A stretch of DNA of 64,000 nucleotides, taken from NCBI GenBank assembly GCA_007115705.1, contig QXEO01000222.1, positions 920,918-984,917 of the forward strand, in the 5' to 3' direction. The translations under genes were made by a program, and so were the position numbers. This DNA comes from Dactylis glomerata. Taxonomy: Eukaryota; Streptophyta; Magnoliopsida; Poales; Poaceae. The notes below the pieces were generated by a model. The model searched no databases and was not told the origin of the DNA. It saw only the letters and a program-made list of their open reading frames with translations. How positions within the stretch are numbered: the first letter of the stretch is position 1; each line of letters starts with the position of its first letter. This document shows, piece after piece, positions 33,936-46,146 of this stretch.

Positions 33936-36900
33936 GTTCTTTTTCTTTTATTTGAGTCTTGAAAGTTATTACTACTGTAATAAACTCTCCTTATCATTTT
34001 TATTTCATTTTTGTGCCAAGAGAAGCCTCTAATTTGAGCGAGGTAAGATTTGGGGATGTTGCTGTCCTGAAATAGTTTTCGGTGCTGCACCGTAAAAATT
34101 CGTGAAAATTCTCTATATATCTTTTGGACCTGCAATTTCTTGAGCATATTCCCCAGGTTATATCCAAACTTTCATTAGTTGAACACTTTTTGATTTGAGC
34201 AATAGAAAACCCTCTAAAAATTCGACCTTTGTCAGCTGTTCTGTTTTGACAGATTTTGGCCAATATTTGTGTTTGCCGCTTTATCGCTTTCTTTTTTACT
34301 TCTTTTGATCACGGAACTTTTGGGGAAGTTTCTACAGTAGTATATACTTTATATGTGGTGGTTTTGAGTTGAAACCTGAAGCAAAAAGGGTTGATTCTAT
34401 GTTATACTTACACTAATCTTGCTAATAGATTTGTGTTTAGTTTTGTATGAAGGAAGTTTTCAAGTGTAGGGATCGGAGAATGATGAGATGAGTTGAAGAA
34501 TGGACAAAAGCTCAAGCTTGGGGATGCCCAGCACCCCAAGAAATATCCAAGAAGTACAAGCGTCAAAGCTTGGAGATGCCCCGAGGCACCCCTTCTTCAT
34601 CGGCAAAAATCAGGTCACCTTTCAATACACTATATTTTTATTGCTTCATGCATTATGCGTTTTTCTTGGAGCGTCAGTTGTTTTTAGTTTTCAGTTTTGT
34701 TTAGTTTTGTTTGCTGCAATAAATGGTTGGACCCCAACAAATTCCTTTTGGAGAAGTTGCCTTGCTTTTCATTTGCCAAGAACACTCCGTTTTTCATTCT
34801 TATAATTTCAAAGAGTGTTCTCTTTTTGTAGAACTGCGTTTAGCTTTCGTTGTTCGCCTTGATTTGTGTTCAGATCTTGTTATATCTTTTCATCAAGGTG
34901 TATTTTTGCCTCTGGTCTATATTGGTTTTCATCAAAAGAGGTGTTTATAAAAAGTTCGAATGGTGTTGGAAAAGAGAAAAAGCTTTATGCAAAAAAGTGG
35001 TACAAGAAGGAGCTTGTGTGGACTGTGGCCTAGGCTTTTGCATGTCGTGCTTGATGTCTTTTTAATAGTATGCCTAGTAGTTTTGATGTAGCATGACTTA
35101 TCTCAAATGACTGAGATTGCTTAATGAGCCTTTGAAAAAATCATGCGTTGTTTTAATTATTTAGAAGCATTATTTTGGTTTTCTCCTTGATGCTTTATTT
35201 GGGTTGACTTGGCCCATGCTCACACATGTTAGACTCATACAAAGTCGCCATTGCCTCTATGATCATTTAGTTTTTGACTTTTGATGCCATCTTATACTTC
35301 TTTTAATGTCGCTTTGTCGCTTTGCATGATTATGGCCATTATTGCTCTCTTAGTTGGTCGCTCCCAGTCTTTTGCTAGCCCTCGCTTTGTACTGAGTATG
35401 AGCTCTACTCGTGCATCCAACTCCTAAAAACTAAGTTGTTCCAAAGTGTCCACCATACTATATTTTTATTGCTTCATGCACTATGCGTTTTTCTTAGAGT
35501 GTCTTTACTTTTGCTTTTAGTTTTATTTTGTTTTGTTTGCTGCAATAAATGGTTGGACCCCAACAAATTTCTTTTGGAGGAGATTTACTTGCTTTTCATT
35601 TGCCAAGAACACTCCGTTTTTCATTCTTATCGTTCAACGAGTGTTCTCTTTTTCTAGAATTGCGTTTAGCTTTCGTTTTTCGCCTTGATTTTTGTTCAAA
35701 TCTTGTTTTATCTTTGCATCAAGGTGTATTTGGACCTCTGATCTATGTTGGTATTCATCAAAAGAGTTGTCTCAAAAAGGTTTGAAGGGTGTTGGAAAAG
35801 AGAAAAAGTTTCATGCAAGAAAAAAGTGGTACAAAAAGGAGCATGTTTAGACTGTGGCTTAGACTTTTTCATGTCATGCTTGATGTCATTTTGATAGTAT
35901 GATTAGTGATTTTTGCTGTAGCATGACTTGCCTCAAATGACTAAGATTGCTCAATGAGCCTTTAAAAAATCATGCGTTGTTTTTATTATTTGGAAGCATT
36001 AATTTGGTTTTCTCCTTGATGCTTTATTTGGGTTGACTTGGCGCATGCTTACAACATGTTTGACTCTAAAAAGTCGCCATAAGCCTCTATGATCATTTGG
36101 TTTTTGACTTTTGATGCCATTTTATGCTTCTCTTAATGTTGCTTTGTCGCTTTGCATGATTATGGCCATTTTTGCTCTCTTAGTTGGTCGCTCCCAGTCT
36201 TTTGCTAGCCCTCATTTTGTACTGAGTATGAGCTCTACTTGTGCATCCAACTCCCAAAAACCAAGTTATTCCAATGTGTCCATCATACATACCTATTAGC
36301 AATTTGCTATTCCAAAGTAAATTTGACTTGCTTTTATCTATCCTTCAAATTAAACTCTTTTTGGTGTTATGCGAAAATTGGTCAGTAAAGCTCTCACGAA
36401 CCAGATGGCACACTTTACTTTTCTCGCTTTCAAATTTTGACATTGTGGTCTCTTATGTTGAGTTGTTATGCTTGTAAGTTGTAAGTTGGAGATTAGCCCA
36501 GCCATGCCGTCATGGGGCAAGCTTTCAACATTGCACTATCTTTCATTTGAGTTGATTTCGTGATCTTTTGTTTATGGATACTCGCGATGTGAAATAAGTT
36601 GGGAATCTTGCGGGATCATGGAGTTTTTATATGTGTTAGGGAAACGCCTGGGCCGCCAATCTAAGCCATGCATAATTCATGGTGGAAATTTCCAGCATGT
36701 CCATAGTGGACATTCGACGACGCATCTCAAAATAAAAAGCTATACCAATGGTAAATAAAAGAGATGTTGAGGTGTTTATTGTCCGCTTGTCTTGTTATTT
36801 TGATGTGGGCTTGTTCCATGTCATCGGGCACGAAGGTACCCCGTTGGCGGTTCTTGATGATACACATATATTTACAATGACAAGAGCTTGCTTGGGACTC

Positions 36901-37620
36901 TAAGTCGAGTAGCATGAGGTTTGGGTATTCGTATTCACGGGACACAAGGTTTTCAACTTATGATTTGTCAAGCATATGCAGCATAAGTGTTCTCGCATTA
37001 ACTTTAACCATTCAAGATGCTTATGATAGGGGCAATGAGAGCTCAAAGCCGGTAAGTACCATAATTTTGAAGGTTTATAAAACTTGCAATCACTGGTTCC
37101 CTCCGCGAAGGGCCTTTCTTTTACTTTTATGTTGAGTCTCCACCTTCTATCTTTATGCACCATTAAGAGAGCATAGTTGTCATTCTGAGTATAATGTGCA
37201 TTATCCCAAAGTTTTCATTGATTGATTCATATTGTTGGTTTCACTTGTTCTCAAATTACTTGTATCTAGTCGCCCTCTTCAACTTGAAGGTGTCCTATGC
37301 ATTTATGTTTTGCTCTCTCTCATAAAGGACAAGCTGAAAACCATTTGCTATGTTTTTCCTGATGGTTTGAACACACGTTTGACTTTCATTGTTTCATTTT
37401 CATGATCTTTTGTTTGTGTTCTTTTTCATGTTATAACATGGTTGCTAAGTTTCTTCTATCAAGATTATGTCTTTCATGCCCATGTTTTAAGTTCTTTGAT
37501 CCCAGCGCACAATGCTTACATATATGATCAAGATTGTATAGGTGCATGTCACCTCAAAACTTATTTCTTTTGTTATCACTTACCTACTCGAGGACGAGCA
37601 GGAGTTAAGCTTGGGGATGC
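33936..37620 (+). other. 3' non-coding internal region of element A
   Basis: Matches the post-gag regions of A' (42030-44532) and C (59450-62249). It includes the repeated phrase caagcttggggatgcc, a block shared with C only (about 36264-37087), and the final aagcttggggatgc before the LTR. No RT or integrase homology. One 0.8-kb segment is duplicated in tandem. Confidence 0.8.
34627..36275 (+). repeat. tandem duplication of about 0.83 kb in element A
   Basis: The unit beginning ctatatttttattgcttcatgc occurs at about 34627 and again at about 35456. Each copy runs through aaatggttggaccccaacaa, gacttttgatgccatc and gagctctact.gtgcatccaact. A', B and C hold a single copy. The two units differ by scattered substitutions, so the duplication is not recent. 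Confidence 0.85.
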
Positions 37621-38088
37621 TGATACGTCTCAAACGTATCCATAATTTTTGATGCTCCATGCTTGTTTTTACACCATTTGCTTAGTGTTTCGTTACACTT
37701 CGTGGCATTTTTATGCATTTTCCAGAACTAACCTATTAACGAGATGCCACAGTGCCAGTTCCCTGTTTTCTACTGTTTTTGTGTTTCAGAAATTCTACAC
37801 ATGAAATATTCTCGGAATTGGACGAAACAAAAGCCAGACGTCCAGATATTTCACGGGGCTTCCAGAAGACCGAAGAGGAGACGGAGCCGAGCCAGAAGGT
37901 GGCCACACCACAGGGCAGCGCTATCTAGGGCTGGCCCGCGCCCTCAGGTGGTGTGGGCCCCCTGGTCCACCTCTGACGCTGCCCCTTCGCCTATAAGGAC
38001 CCCCCAATGGAAAAAACCTAAATACCCGATCACTTTTCCAAAACACATCGCGATCCACCGCCGCTGTCGACCCGAAGATCGGGAGGGT

Positions 38089-39702
38089 TGATACGTCTCA
38101 AACGTATCTATAATTTTTGATGCTCCATGCTTGTTTCTACACCATTTGCCTATTGTTTCGTTACACTTAGTGGCACTTTTATGCATTTTCCGGAACTAAC
38201 CTAATAACGAAGTGCCACAGTGCCAGTTTCCTGTTTTCTGCTATTTTTGTGTTTCAGAAGTGATACACAGGAAATATTCTCGGAATTGGACGAAACAAGT
38301 TCCTAAAGTCTTATTTTACCCGGAAGTTTCCAGAGATCTGAAGGAGAGTAGGAGGCGAGGCACCAGGGGCCCACACACAGGGGTGGCGCGGCCAGCCCCT
38401 GGCCCGCGCCACCACGGCGTGAGGCCACCTGGCCCCTCCTCTGACATCGCCCCTTCGCCTATAAAGACCCCCCGACGGAAAAAACCTAAGTACCCGATCA
38501 GTTTTCCAGAACACATCGCGATCCGCCGCCACCGTCGACCCGAAGATCGGGAGGGTCCAGAAGCTCTTCCCGACACCCTGCCGGAGAGGGGAATCGCCAC
38601 CGGAGGACTTCTTCATCGCCATGCTTGCCTCCGGAGCGATGAGTGAGTAGTCTACCTTGGACTATGGGTCCATAGCAGTAGCTAGATGGTTGTCTTCTCC
38701 AACATGTGCTTCATGTTTAGATCTCATGAGCTGCCCTACATGATTGAGATCACCGTTATGTAATTCTACATGTTTGGTTTGTTGGGATTCGATGAATATT
38801 GGTGTTTATGATTAAGTTGCTGTACTGAATATTATCTTTTGTTATCTCTATGTTGTTTATGATCTTGCATGCTCTCCGTTGTTAGTGGCTATCTTGGCCG
38901 AGTAGTTGCTAGTGACTCCAAGAGGGGGTATTTATGCTCGATAGTGGGTTCATGCCTCTATTTCACCTGGGGGAGTGACAGAAACCTCTAAGGTGGTAGA
39001 TGTGTTGTTGCTACTAGGGAGAAAACAACATTCATATGCTCAAGGGCATATGCTTTGTTTACATTACACACTTTGCTTAATGCAATTATCTGTTGTTCGC
39101 AACTTAATACTTCTAGGGTGTTCGGATTGATATCCCCGGGAGTGGATTATTAGTCATAGATGCAGTTGGATGGCGGTCTATGTATTTTGTTGTAATGCCC
39201 AGAGTAAATCTCATAGTGATCTTCTTGACATATCACGTTATCTCTATTCTATCAATTGCCCAACTGTAATTTGTTTACCCAGCATGTGTTATTTTATCTA
39301 TGGAGAGACACCACTAGTGAACTATGGACCCCGGTCCTATTTACATCATATTGCTATCACCTGTTTACTTTTCTTGTACTGTTTACTTTACTCGCATACT
39401 ATATTGTTTTCCACTCGATACGCTCATAACCTTTGTTTCAAGCAAACCGGTGAGATTGACAACCTCATCGCAAGTTGGGAACAAAGTACTTGGTTGTGTG
39501 TGTGCAGGTTCCACATCACCTTCAGTCGTCGCTGTCTCTCCTCTCCTGATCGATAAACCTTGGTTTCTTAACTGAGGGAAAACCAGCTGCTATACTCATC
39601 ACACCTTCCTCTTGGGGTTCCCAACGGGCTGGTCATTCACCACGCACAAGGATTGCTGCTGGGGGACGAAGAAGAATAATCTCCTTCATCAACTAGCCAT
39701 CA
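38089..39702 (+). repeat. 5' LTR of A' (1614 bp)
   Basis: TGATACGTC...GCCATCA. It opens with a perfect palindrome (GATACGT-ctcaa-ACGTATC) shared by every LTR of this family here. The promoter TATAAAG is at about 38460. It ends 10 bases before the PBS. Confidence 0.95.
38460..38466 (+). promoter_or_regulatory. TATA box of A' LTR promoter
   Basis: TATAAAG in gcctataaagaccc, preceded by a GC-rich stretch. The same site is found in other family LTRs (near 8291, 44904, 55791, 62621), which supports function. Confidence 0.65.
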
Positions 39703-39712
39703 GCTGTTTTTC

Positions 39713-39730
39713 TGGCGCCGTTGCCGGGGA
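39713..39730 (+). other. tRNA-Asp primer-binding site of A'
   Basis: TGGCGCCGTTGCCGGGGA complements the 3' end of plant tRNA-Asp(GTC), typical of Athila-lineage elements. Confidence 0.93.
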
Positions 39731-39895
39731 GGAAGAGAAGACTTCTGCGAGGGGAGTTTTTCGCACACACATCCTTTACTTTGTTATTGTTTTGCTTTAC
39801 TTTATTTATTTTACCTGCATCGTTTTTTATCAAAAATCCAAAAAAATTAGAATCCTTGGTAGTTGTTTTTACTTGTTTACTTTCGTTTTGCTGAA

Positions 39896-41980
39896 ATGGC
39901 CAACCCTGAAAACACCAAGTTGTGTGACTTTACTAACACAAACAATGGTGATTTTATCTGCACTCCTATTGCACCACCTATTCCTGCTGCAAACTTCTAT
40001 GAGATTAAGCCTGCTTTATTGAACCTTGTTATGAAAGAGCAATTTTCTGGTGCTAGTACTGAAGATGCTGCAGCTCATCTCAACAATTTTGTTGAGCTAT
40101 GTGAGATGCAGAAATATAAGGATGTTGATAGTGATATTATTAAGCTCAAGTTGTTTCCTTTTTCTTTGAGAGGAAAAGCTAAAGATTGGTTGCTGTCTTT
40201 GACTAAGAATAGTATTGATTCATGGGCTAAGTGTAAGGATGCTTTTATTGGTAGATACTATCCTCCTGCTAAGATTATAGCTTTGCGTAGCAATATTATG
40301 AAGTTTACTCAGTTTGATAATGAACATGTTGCTCAGGCTTGGGAAAGAATGAAATCTATGATAAAGAATTGCCCCACTCATGGACTGACTACTTGGATGA
40401 TTATCCAAACTTTTTATGCAGGACTGAATTTTTCTTCAAGGAACCTACTTGATTCAGCTGCTGGAGGCACTTTTATGTCCCTTACCTTGGGCGCCGCATC
40501 AAAGCTACTTGACAACATGATGGTAAATTATTCCGAATGGCACACCGAGAGAGCTCCACAAGGTAAGAATGTAAATTCTGTTGAGGAAACCTCTTCCTTA
40601 AGTGATAAGATTGATACCATTATGGCTATGCTTGCTAATGGTAGGACTCATGTTGATCCTAATAATGTTCCTTTGGCCTCTCTGGTTGCTCAAGAAGAGC
40701 AAGTTGATGTGAATTTCATTAGAAACAATAATTTTAACAACAATGCTTATAGGAACAATTTTGCTAGTAACAATTATAGGCCGTATCCTTCTACCGATGG
40801 TAATGGTTATGGTAACTCTTATGGTAATTCCTACAACAACACTAGGGCCGCGCCCTCTGAGCTTGAGGTAATGCTCAAGGACTTCATCGGTAAGCAAACT
40901 GCTTTTAACAAGTCTGTTGAGGAAAAGTTAGGCAAAATTGATATTCTTGCTTCTAAAGTTGATAGCCTTGCTCATGATGTTGAAATTCTGAAATTAAAAG
41001 TGTTGCCTAATGATGCAAAAGAGAACAATGTTTTTGCTACCGCTAATGCTATCCAAGTTGGAATTGATGAAAATATTAGATTGTTAGCGGAATTGCATGC
41101 CAGGTGGGAAAGAGAAAATGAGATGGCTAGAGAGATGAAGGTATGTACTATTACTACCTCTAATGATGTTGCTCCTACTGGTAGCAATCCTCTTACTTTG
41201 ATTGGTGTAGAGAAAACTCCCACTCCTTGTGTTAAGAAGCCTAAAACTGCCAAAACTTTTTCTCAAAAGAGTGCTGAAATTTTTCAGAGTATGGGAGATG
41301 ATAGCTCTATTTCTTTTAATGATTTTGATGTTGATGGCTGCAATATATCTGAAGTAATTTTGTTCTTGCAAAAGCTTGCTTTGACTCCCAATGCTAGTTC
41401 TTTAAATATTGCTTTTACTAAGCATATTACCAATGCTCTCATAAAAATTAGGGATGAAAAGTTGAAGCAAAAAGCCTCTGTTCCCAAGAAGTTAGAAGAT
41501 GGCTGGGAACCCATCATTGATATGCATGTTAATGGTTATGATTGCCATGCTTTATGTGATCTAGGTGCTAGTATTTCTATCATGCCTAGAAAGATTTATG
41601 ACATGCTTGATTTACCACCGCTTGAAAAGTGTTATTTTGATGTTCCTATTGCTGATGTTGCTAAGAAGAAACCTTTGGGAAGGATTAATGATGTTCTTAT
41701 TGTGGTTAACAATAACCTTGTTCCCGTTGATTTTCTTGTTATGGACGTTGAATGCCATGCTTCATGTCCTATTATTTTGGGAAGACCCTTTCTTCGAACT
41801 GTAGGTGCTATCATTGATATGAGGGAAGGCACTATCAAGTATCAATTCCCACTAAAGAAAGGTATGGAACACTTCCCTAGGAAAAGAAAGAAATTACTTT
41901 TTGACTCTATTCTTAGAGCAAATTATGAGCTTGATGCTTCATCGCTTGATGTTACTTGGTTCGCAATTTTCTGCGCCTAG
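39896..41980 (+). CDS. Gag-protease polyprotein of A' (694 aa), intact
   Basis: The ATG at 39896 follows a conserved leader and matches the start in C. Residues of about 30-230 form a retrotransposon Gag domain (AAHLNNFVELCEMQKYKDV, FSLRGKAKDWLLSL, WAKCKDAFIGRYYPPAK, AAGGTFMSLTLG). An Asn-rich and Gly/Tyr-rich linker follows, then a coiled-coil segment. The retropepsin has its catalytic Asp near residue 555 in DLGASISIMP and ILGRPFLRTVG downstream. No CCHC knuckle is seen. It ends TAG at 41978-41980; no RT follows in any frame. It would assemble particles and process Gag. Confidence 0.93.
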   Translation: MANPENTKLCDFTNTNNGDFICTPIAPPIPAANFYEIKPALLNLVMKEQFSGASTEDAAAHLNNFVELCEMQKYKDVDSDIIKLKLFPFSLRGKAKDWLLSLTKNSIDSWAKCKDAFIGRYYPPAKIIALRSNIMKFTQFDNEHVAQAWERMKSMIKNCPTHGLTTWMIIQTFYAGLNFSSRNLLDSAAGGTFMSLTLGAASKLLDNMMVNYSEWHTERAPQGKNVNSVEETSSLSDKIDTIMAMLANGRTHVDPNNVPLASLVAQEEQVDVNFIRNNNFNNNAYRNNFASNNYRPYPSTDGNGYGNSYGNSYNNTRAAPSELEVMLKDFIGKQTAFNKSVEEKLGKIDILASKVDSLAHDVEILKLKVLPNDAKENNVFATANAIQVGIDENIRLLAELHARWERENEMAREMKVCTITTSNDVAPTGSNPLTLIGVEKTPTPCVKKPKTAKTFSQKSAEIFQSMGDDSSISFNDFDVDGCNISEVILFLQKLALTPNASSLNIAFTKHITNALIKIRDEKLKQKASVPKKLEDGWEPIIDMHVNGYDCHALCDLGASISIMPRKIYDMLDLPPLEKCYFDVPIADVAKKKPLGRINDVLIVVNNNLVPVDFLVMDVECHASCPIILGRPFLRTVGAIIDMREGTIKYQFPLKKGMEHFPRKRKKLLFDSILRANYELDASSLDVTWFAIFCA

Positions 41981-44532
41981 CTCAAAGGCGTTAAAGAAAA
42001 GCACTCTTGGGAGATAACCCAATGTTTTCTTTTCAGTACTTTTTCTTTTATTTGAGTCTTGTAAGTCATTACTACTGTAATGACCGCTCCTTATCTTGTT
42101 TATTTCGTTTTTGTGCCAAGAGAAGCCTCTAATTTGAGTGAGGTAAAGATTTGGGGATGTTGCTGTCCTGAAACTGTTTTCGGTGCTGCACCGTAAAAAT
42201 TCGTGAAAATTCTCTGTTTATCTTTTGGACCTGCGATTTCTTGTGCATATGCCCCAGGTTATATCCAAACTTTTCTTAGTTGAATACTTTTTGATTTGAG
42301 CAACAGAAAATCCCTCAAAAATTCGACCTTTGTCAGCTGTTCAGTTTTGACAGATTTCTGCCAATATTTGTGTTTGCCACTTTATCGCTTTCTTTTGAGT
42401 TCTTTTGATCATGGAACTTTTGGGGAGGTTGCTACAGTAGTATTTGCTATATATGTGGTGGTTTTGAGTTGAAACCTGAAGCAAATAGAAGATTGATTAT
42501 ATGTTATGCTTGCACTAATGTTGCTAATAGATTTGTGTTTAGTTTTGTATGAAGGAAGTTTTCAAGTGTAGGGATTGGAGAATGATGAGATGAGTTGAAG
42601 AATGGACAAAAGCTCAAGCTTGGGGATGCCCATGCATCACCCCAAGAAATATCCAAGAAGTACAAGCGTCAAAGCTTGGGGATGCCCCCCGAGGCACCCC
42701 TTCTTCATCGGCAAAAATCAGGTCACCTTTCAAAACACTATATTTTTATTGCTTCATGCACTATGTGTTTTTCTTGGAGCGTCAGTTGTTTTAGTTTTCT
42801 TAGTTAGTTTAGTTTGTTTGTTTGCTGCAATAAATGGTTGGACCCCAACAAATTTCCTTTGGAGGAGATGTACTCGTTTTCATTTGCCAAGAACGCTCTA
42901 GTTTTCACTCTTATTTAAAATCGAGTGTTCTTCTTTTTCTGCTACTGCTTTGGTTTTCGTTTTCGCCTTGATTCGCGTTCAGACCTTGTCATATCTTTTC
43001 ATCAAGGTGTATTTTTGCCTCTGATCTTCATTGGTTTTCATCAAAAGAGGTGTTTATAAAAATTTCAAATGGTGTTGGAAAAGAGAAAAAGCTTTGTGCA
43101 AAATAGTGGTACAAGAAGGAGCTTGTGTAGACTGCGGCTTAGGCTTTTTCATGTCATGCTTGATGTCTTTTTGATAGTATGCTTAGTGGTTTTGCTGTAG
43201 CATGACTTGTCTCAAATAACTGAGATTGCTTAATGAGCCTTTGAAAAAATCATGCGTTGTTTTTTATTGTATGGAAGCATTATTTTGGTTTTCTCCTTGA
43301 TGCTTTATTTGGGTTGACTTGGCGCATGCTCACACATGTTAGACTCTTACAAAGTCGCCAATAGCCTTCATGATCATTTAGTTTTTGACTTTTGATGCCA
43401 TCTTATGCTTCTTTTAATGTCGCTTTGTCGCTTTGCATGATTATGGCCATTATTGCTCTCTTAGTTGGTCGCTCCCAGTCTTTTGCTAGCCCTCACCTTG
43501 TACTGAGTATGAGCTCTACTCGTGCATCCAACTCCTAAAAGCCAAGTTTGCCATTATGTCCACTATAAACTCCTATGCATGGTATTTGTAAGCCATTCCA
43601 AAGTAAATTTTCATGTGCTACCTTTCAAAAACCTTCAAAACACTTCTCGTTTTGTGACACTGTTTTCATCTCATGGGGACGTAGTGGTCGGATTTGCTAT
43701 CTTCCATATTGCTTATTCCAAAAAGAAAAAAAAAAGAAAAAAGGCACTCCTCCATGGAAAGTGAATGTTGGTGGGCACCCGATGGAATCGGTTAGCCATG
43801 GTTTGTGAAAGGAAAAAAGGTGGGCAGGAGTGCCAAGCTTTATAAAAGAGCACAAAAGTGCCAATCTCTCTCTCAAAAACTTGCTTCATTTTTGTATGGA
43901 AGATAGTAAGAACCCCATTGCTAGTCGTTGACAAAGACAACCACCTCTCAAAACCAATTTTTATCTCTCTGTTTTACAAATGAAAACCTCTAGCACATGT
44001 TTAATCACTGCTTCCCTCTGCGAAGGGACCTTTCTTTTACTTTTATGTTGAGTCACCACCTTCTTTCTTTATGCACCATTAAGAGAGCATAGTTGTCATT
44101 CTTAGTGTGATATGCATTGTCCCAAAGTTCATTGATTGACTCATATTGTTGGTTTCACTTGTTCTTAAATTATTTGTATCTAGTTGCCCTCTTAAACTTG
44201 AAGGTGTCCTATGCATTTATGTTTTGCTCTCTTTGAAGGACAAGCTGAAAACCATTTGTATGTTTTTCCTTATGATTTGAACACACGTTTGACTTTCATT
44301 GTTTCATTTTCATGATCCTTTGTTTGTGTTCATTTGCATGTTTACAACATGGTTGCTAAGTTCTTATTGTCATGATTATATCTTCATGCCCATGTTTTAA
44401 GTTCTTATGATCCCAGCTCACCAATGCTTACATATATGATCAAGATTGTGTAGGTGCATGTCACCTCAAAAATTATTCTTTTGTTATCACTTACCTACTC
44501 GAGGACGAGAAGGAGTTAAGCTTGGGGATGCT
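41981..44532 (+). other. non-coding 3' region of A'
   Basis: About 2.55 kb without domains, conserved with B, A and C. The short frames are not preserved between copies. It carries the block (about 43545-44002) shared with B rather than A and C. It ends cttggggatgc at the LTR and probably holds RNA signals for packaging plus the PPT. Confidence 0.75.
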
Positions 44533-46146
44533 TGATACGTCTCAAACGTATCTATAATTTTTGATGCTCCATGCTTGTTTCTACACCATTTGCCTATTGT
44601 TTCGTTACACTTAGTGGCACTTTTATGCATTTTCCGGAACTAACCTATTAATGAAGTGCCACAGTGCCAGTTTCCTGTTTTCTGCTGTTTTTGTGTTTCA
44701 GAAGTGATACACAGGAAATATTCTCGGAATTGGACGAAACAAGTTCCTAAAGTCTTATTTTACCCGGAAGTTTCCAGAGATCCGAAGGAGAGTAGGAGGC
44801 GAGGCACCAGGGGCCCACACACAGGGGTGGCGCGGCCAGCCCCTGGCCCGCGCCACCACCGCGTGAGGCCACCTGGCCCCTCCTCTGACATCGCCCCTTC
44901 GCCTATAAAGACCCCCCGACGGAAAAAACCTAAGTACCCGCTCAGTTTTCCAGAACACATCGCGATCCGCCGCCACCGTCGACCTGAAGATCGAGAGGGT
45001 CCAGAAGCACTTCCCGGCACCCTGCCAGAGAGGGGAATCCCCACCGGAGGTCTTCTTCATCGCCATGCTTGCCTCCGGAGCGATGAGTGAGTAGTCTACC
45101 TTGGACTATGGGTCCATAGCAGTAGCTAGATGGTTGTCTTCTCCACCATGTGCTTCATGTTTAGATCTCATGAGCTGCTCTACATGATTGAGATCACCGT
45201 TATGTAATTCTACATGTTTGGTTTGTTGGGATCCGATGAATATTGGTGTTTATGATTAAGTTGCTGTACTGAATATTATCTTTTGTTATCTCTATGTTGT
45301 TTATGATCTTGCATGCTCTCCGTTGTTAGTGGCTATCTTGGCCGAGTAGTTGCTAGTGACTCCAAGAGGGGGTATTTATGCTCGATAGTGGGTTCATGCC
45401 TCTATTTCACCTAGGGGAGTGACAGAAACCTCTAAGGTGGTAGATGTGTTGTTGCTACTAGGGAGAAAACAACATTCATATGCTCAAGGGCATATGCTTT
45501 GTTTACATTACACACTTTGCTTAATGCAATTATCTGTTATTCGCAACTTAATACTTCTAGGGTGTTCGGATTGATATCCCCGGGAGTGGATTATTAGTCA
45601 TAGATGCAGTTGGATGGCGGTCTATGTATTTTGTTGTAATTCCCAGAGTAAATCTCATAGTGATCTTCTTGACATATCACGTTATCTCTATTCTATCAAT
45701 TGCCCAACTGTAATTTGTTTACCCAGCATGTGTTATTTTATCTATGGAGAGACACCACTAGTGAACTGTGGACCCCGGTCCTATTTACATCATATTGCTA
45801 TCACCTGTTTACTTTTCTTGTACTGTTTACTTTACTCGCATACTATATTGTTTTCCACTCGATACACTCATAACCTTTGTTTCAAGCAAACCAGTGAGAT
45901 TGACAACCTCATCGCAAGTTGGGAACAAAGTACTTGGTTGTGTGTGTGCAGGTTCCGCATCACCTTCAGTCGTCGCTGTCTCTCCTCTCCTGATCGATAA
46001 ACCTTGGTTTCTTAACTGAGGGAAAACCAGCTGCTATACTCATCACACCTTCCTCTTGGGGTTCCCAACGGGCTGGTCATTCACCACGCACAAGGATTGC
46101 TGCTGGGGGACGAAGAAGAATAATCTCCTTCATCAACTAGCCATCA
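44533..46146 (+). repeat. 3' LTR of A' (1614 bp)
   Basis: Same length and ends as 38089-39702; the pair differs at a modest number of sites by eye. Followed by AGGGT and the resumed LTR of A. Confidence 0.95.

Larger units (their letters stand above)
38089..46146 (+). mobile_element. complete RT-less Athila-type gypsy element A' (8058 bp)
   Basis: LTRs at 38089-39702 and 44533-46146 are both 1614 bp with scattered substitutions. The TSD AGGGT is exact at 38084-38088 and 46147-46151. A perfect tRNA-Asp PBS and an uninterrupted gag-pro ORF are present, followed by 2.55 kb of non-coding DNA where RT, RNase H and integrase would be. I place it near Sabrina/WHAM/Fatima-type Triticeae families from memory. 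It can supply Gag and protease but needs RT and integrase from elsewhere. Confidence 0.95.

Noticed and set aside
38212..38646. 144-codon frame (MPQCQFPVFC...) present with the same length in five LTR copies (8043, 38212, 44656, 55543, 62373)
   Set aside because: It crosses the LTR TATA box, so a 5' LTR transcript would not contain its start. The equivalent frame is broken in the A LTRs. Constant length is explained by shared DNA without indels. A dN/dS test would settle it.
39713..39730. tRNA-like sequence TGGCGCCGTTGCCGGGGA
   Set aside because: Only the 18-base complement of a tRNA 3' end is present; it is a PBS, not a tRNA gene.
41632..41838. minus-strand frames mirrored in A' and C (for example 41632-41838 and 59046-59252)
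   Set aside because: These are antisense shadows of the conserved protease coding region; no domain and no promoter.
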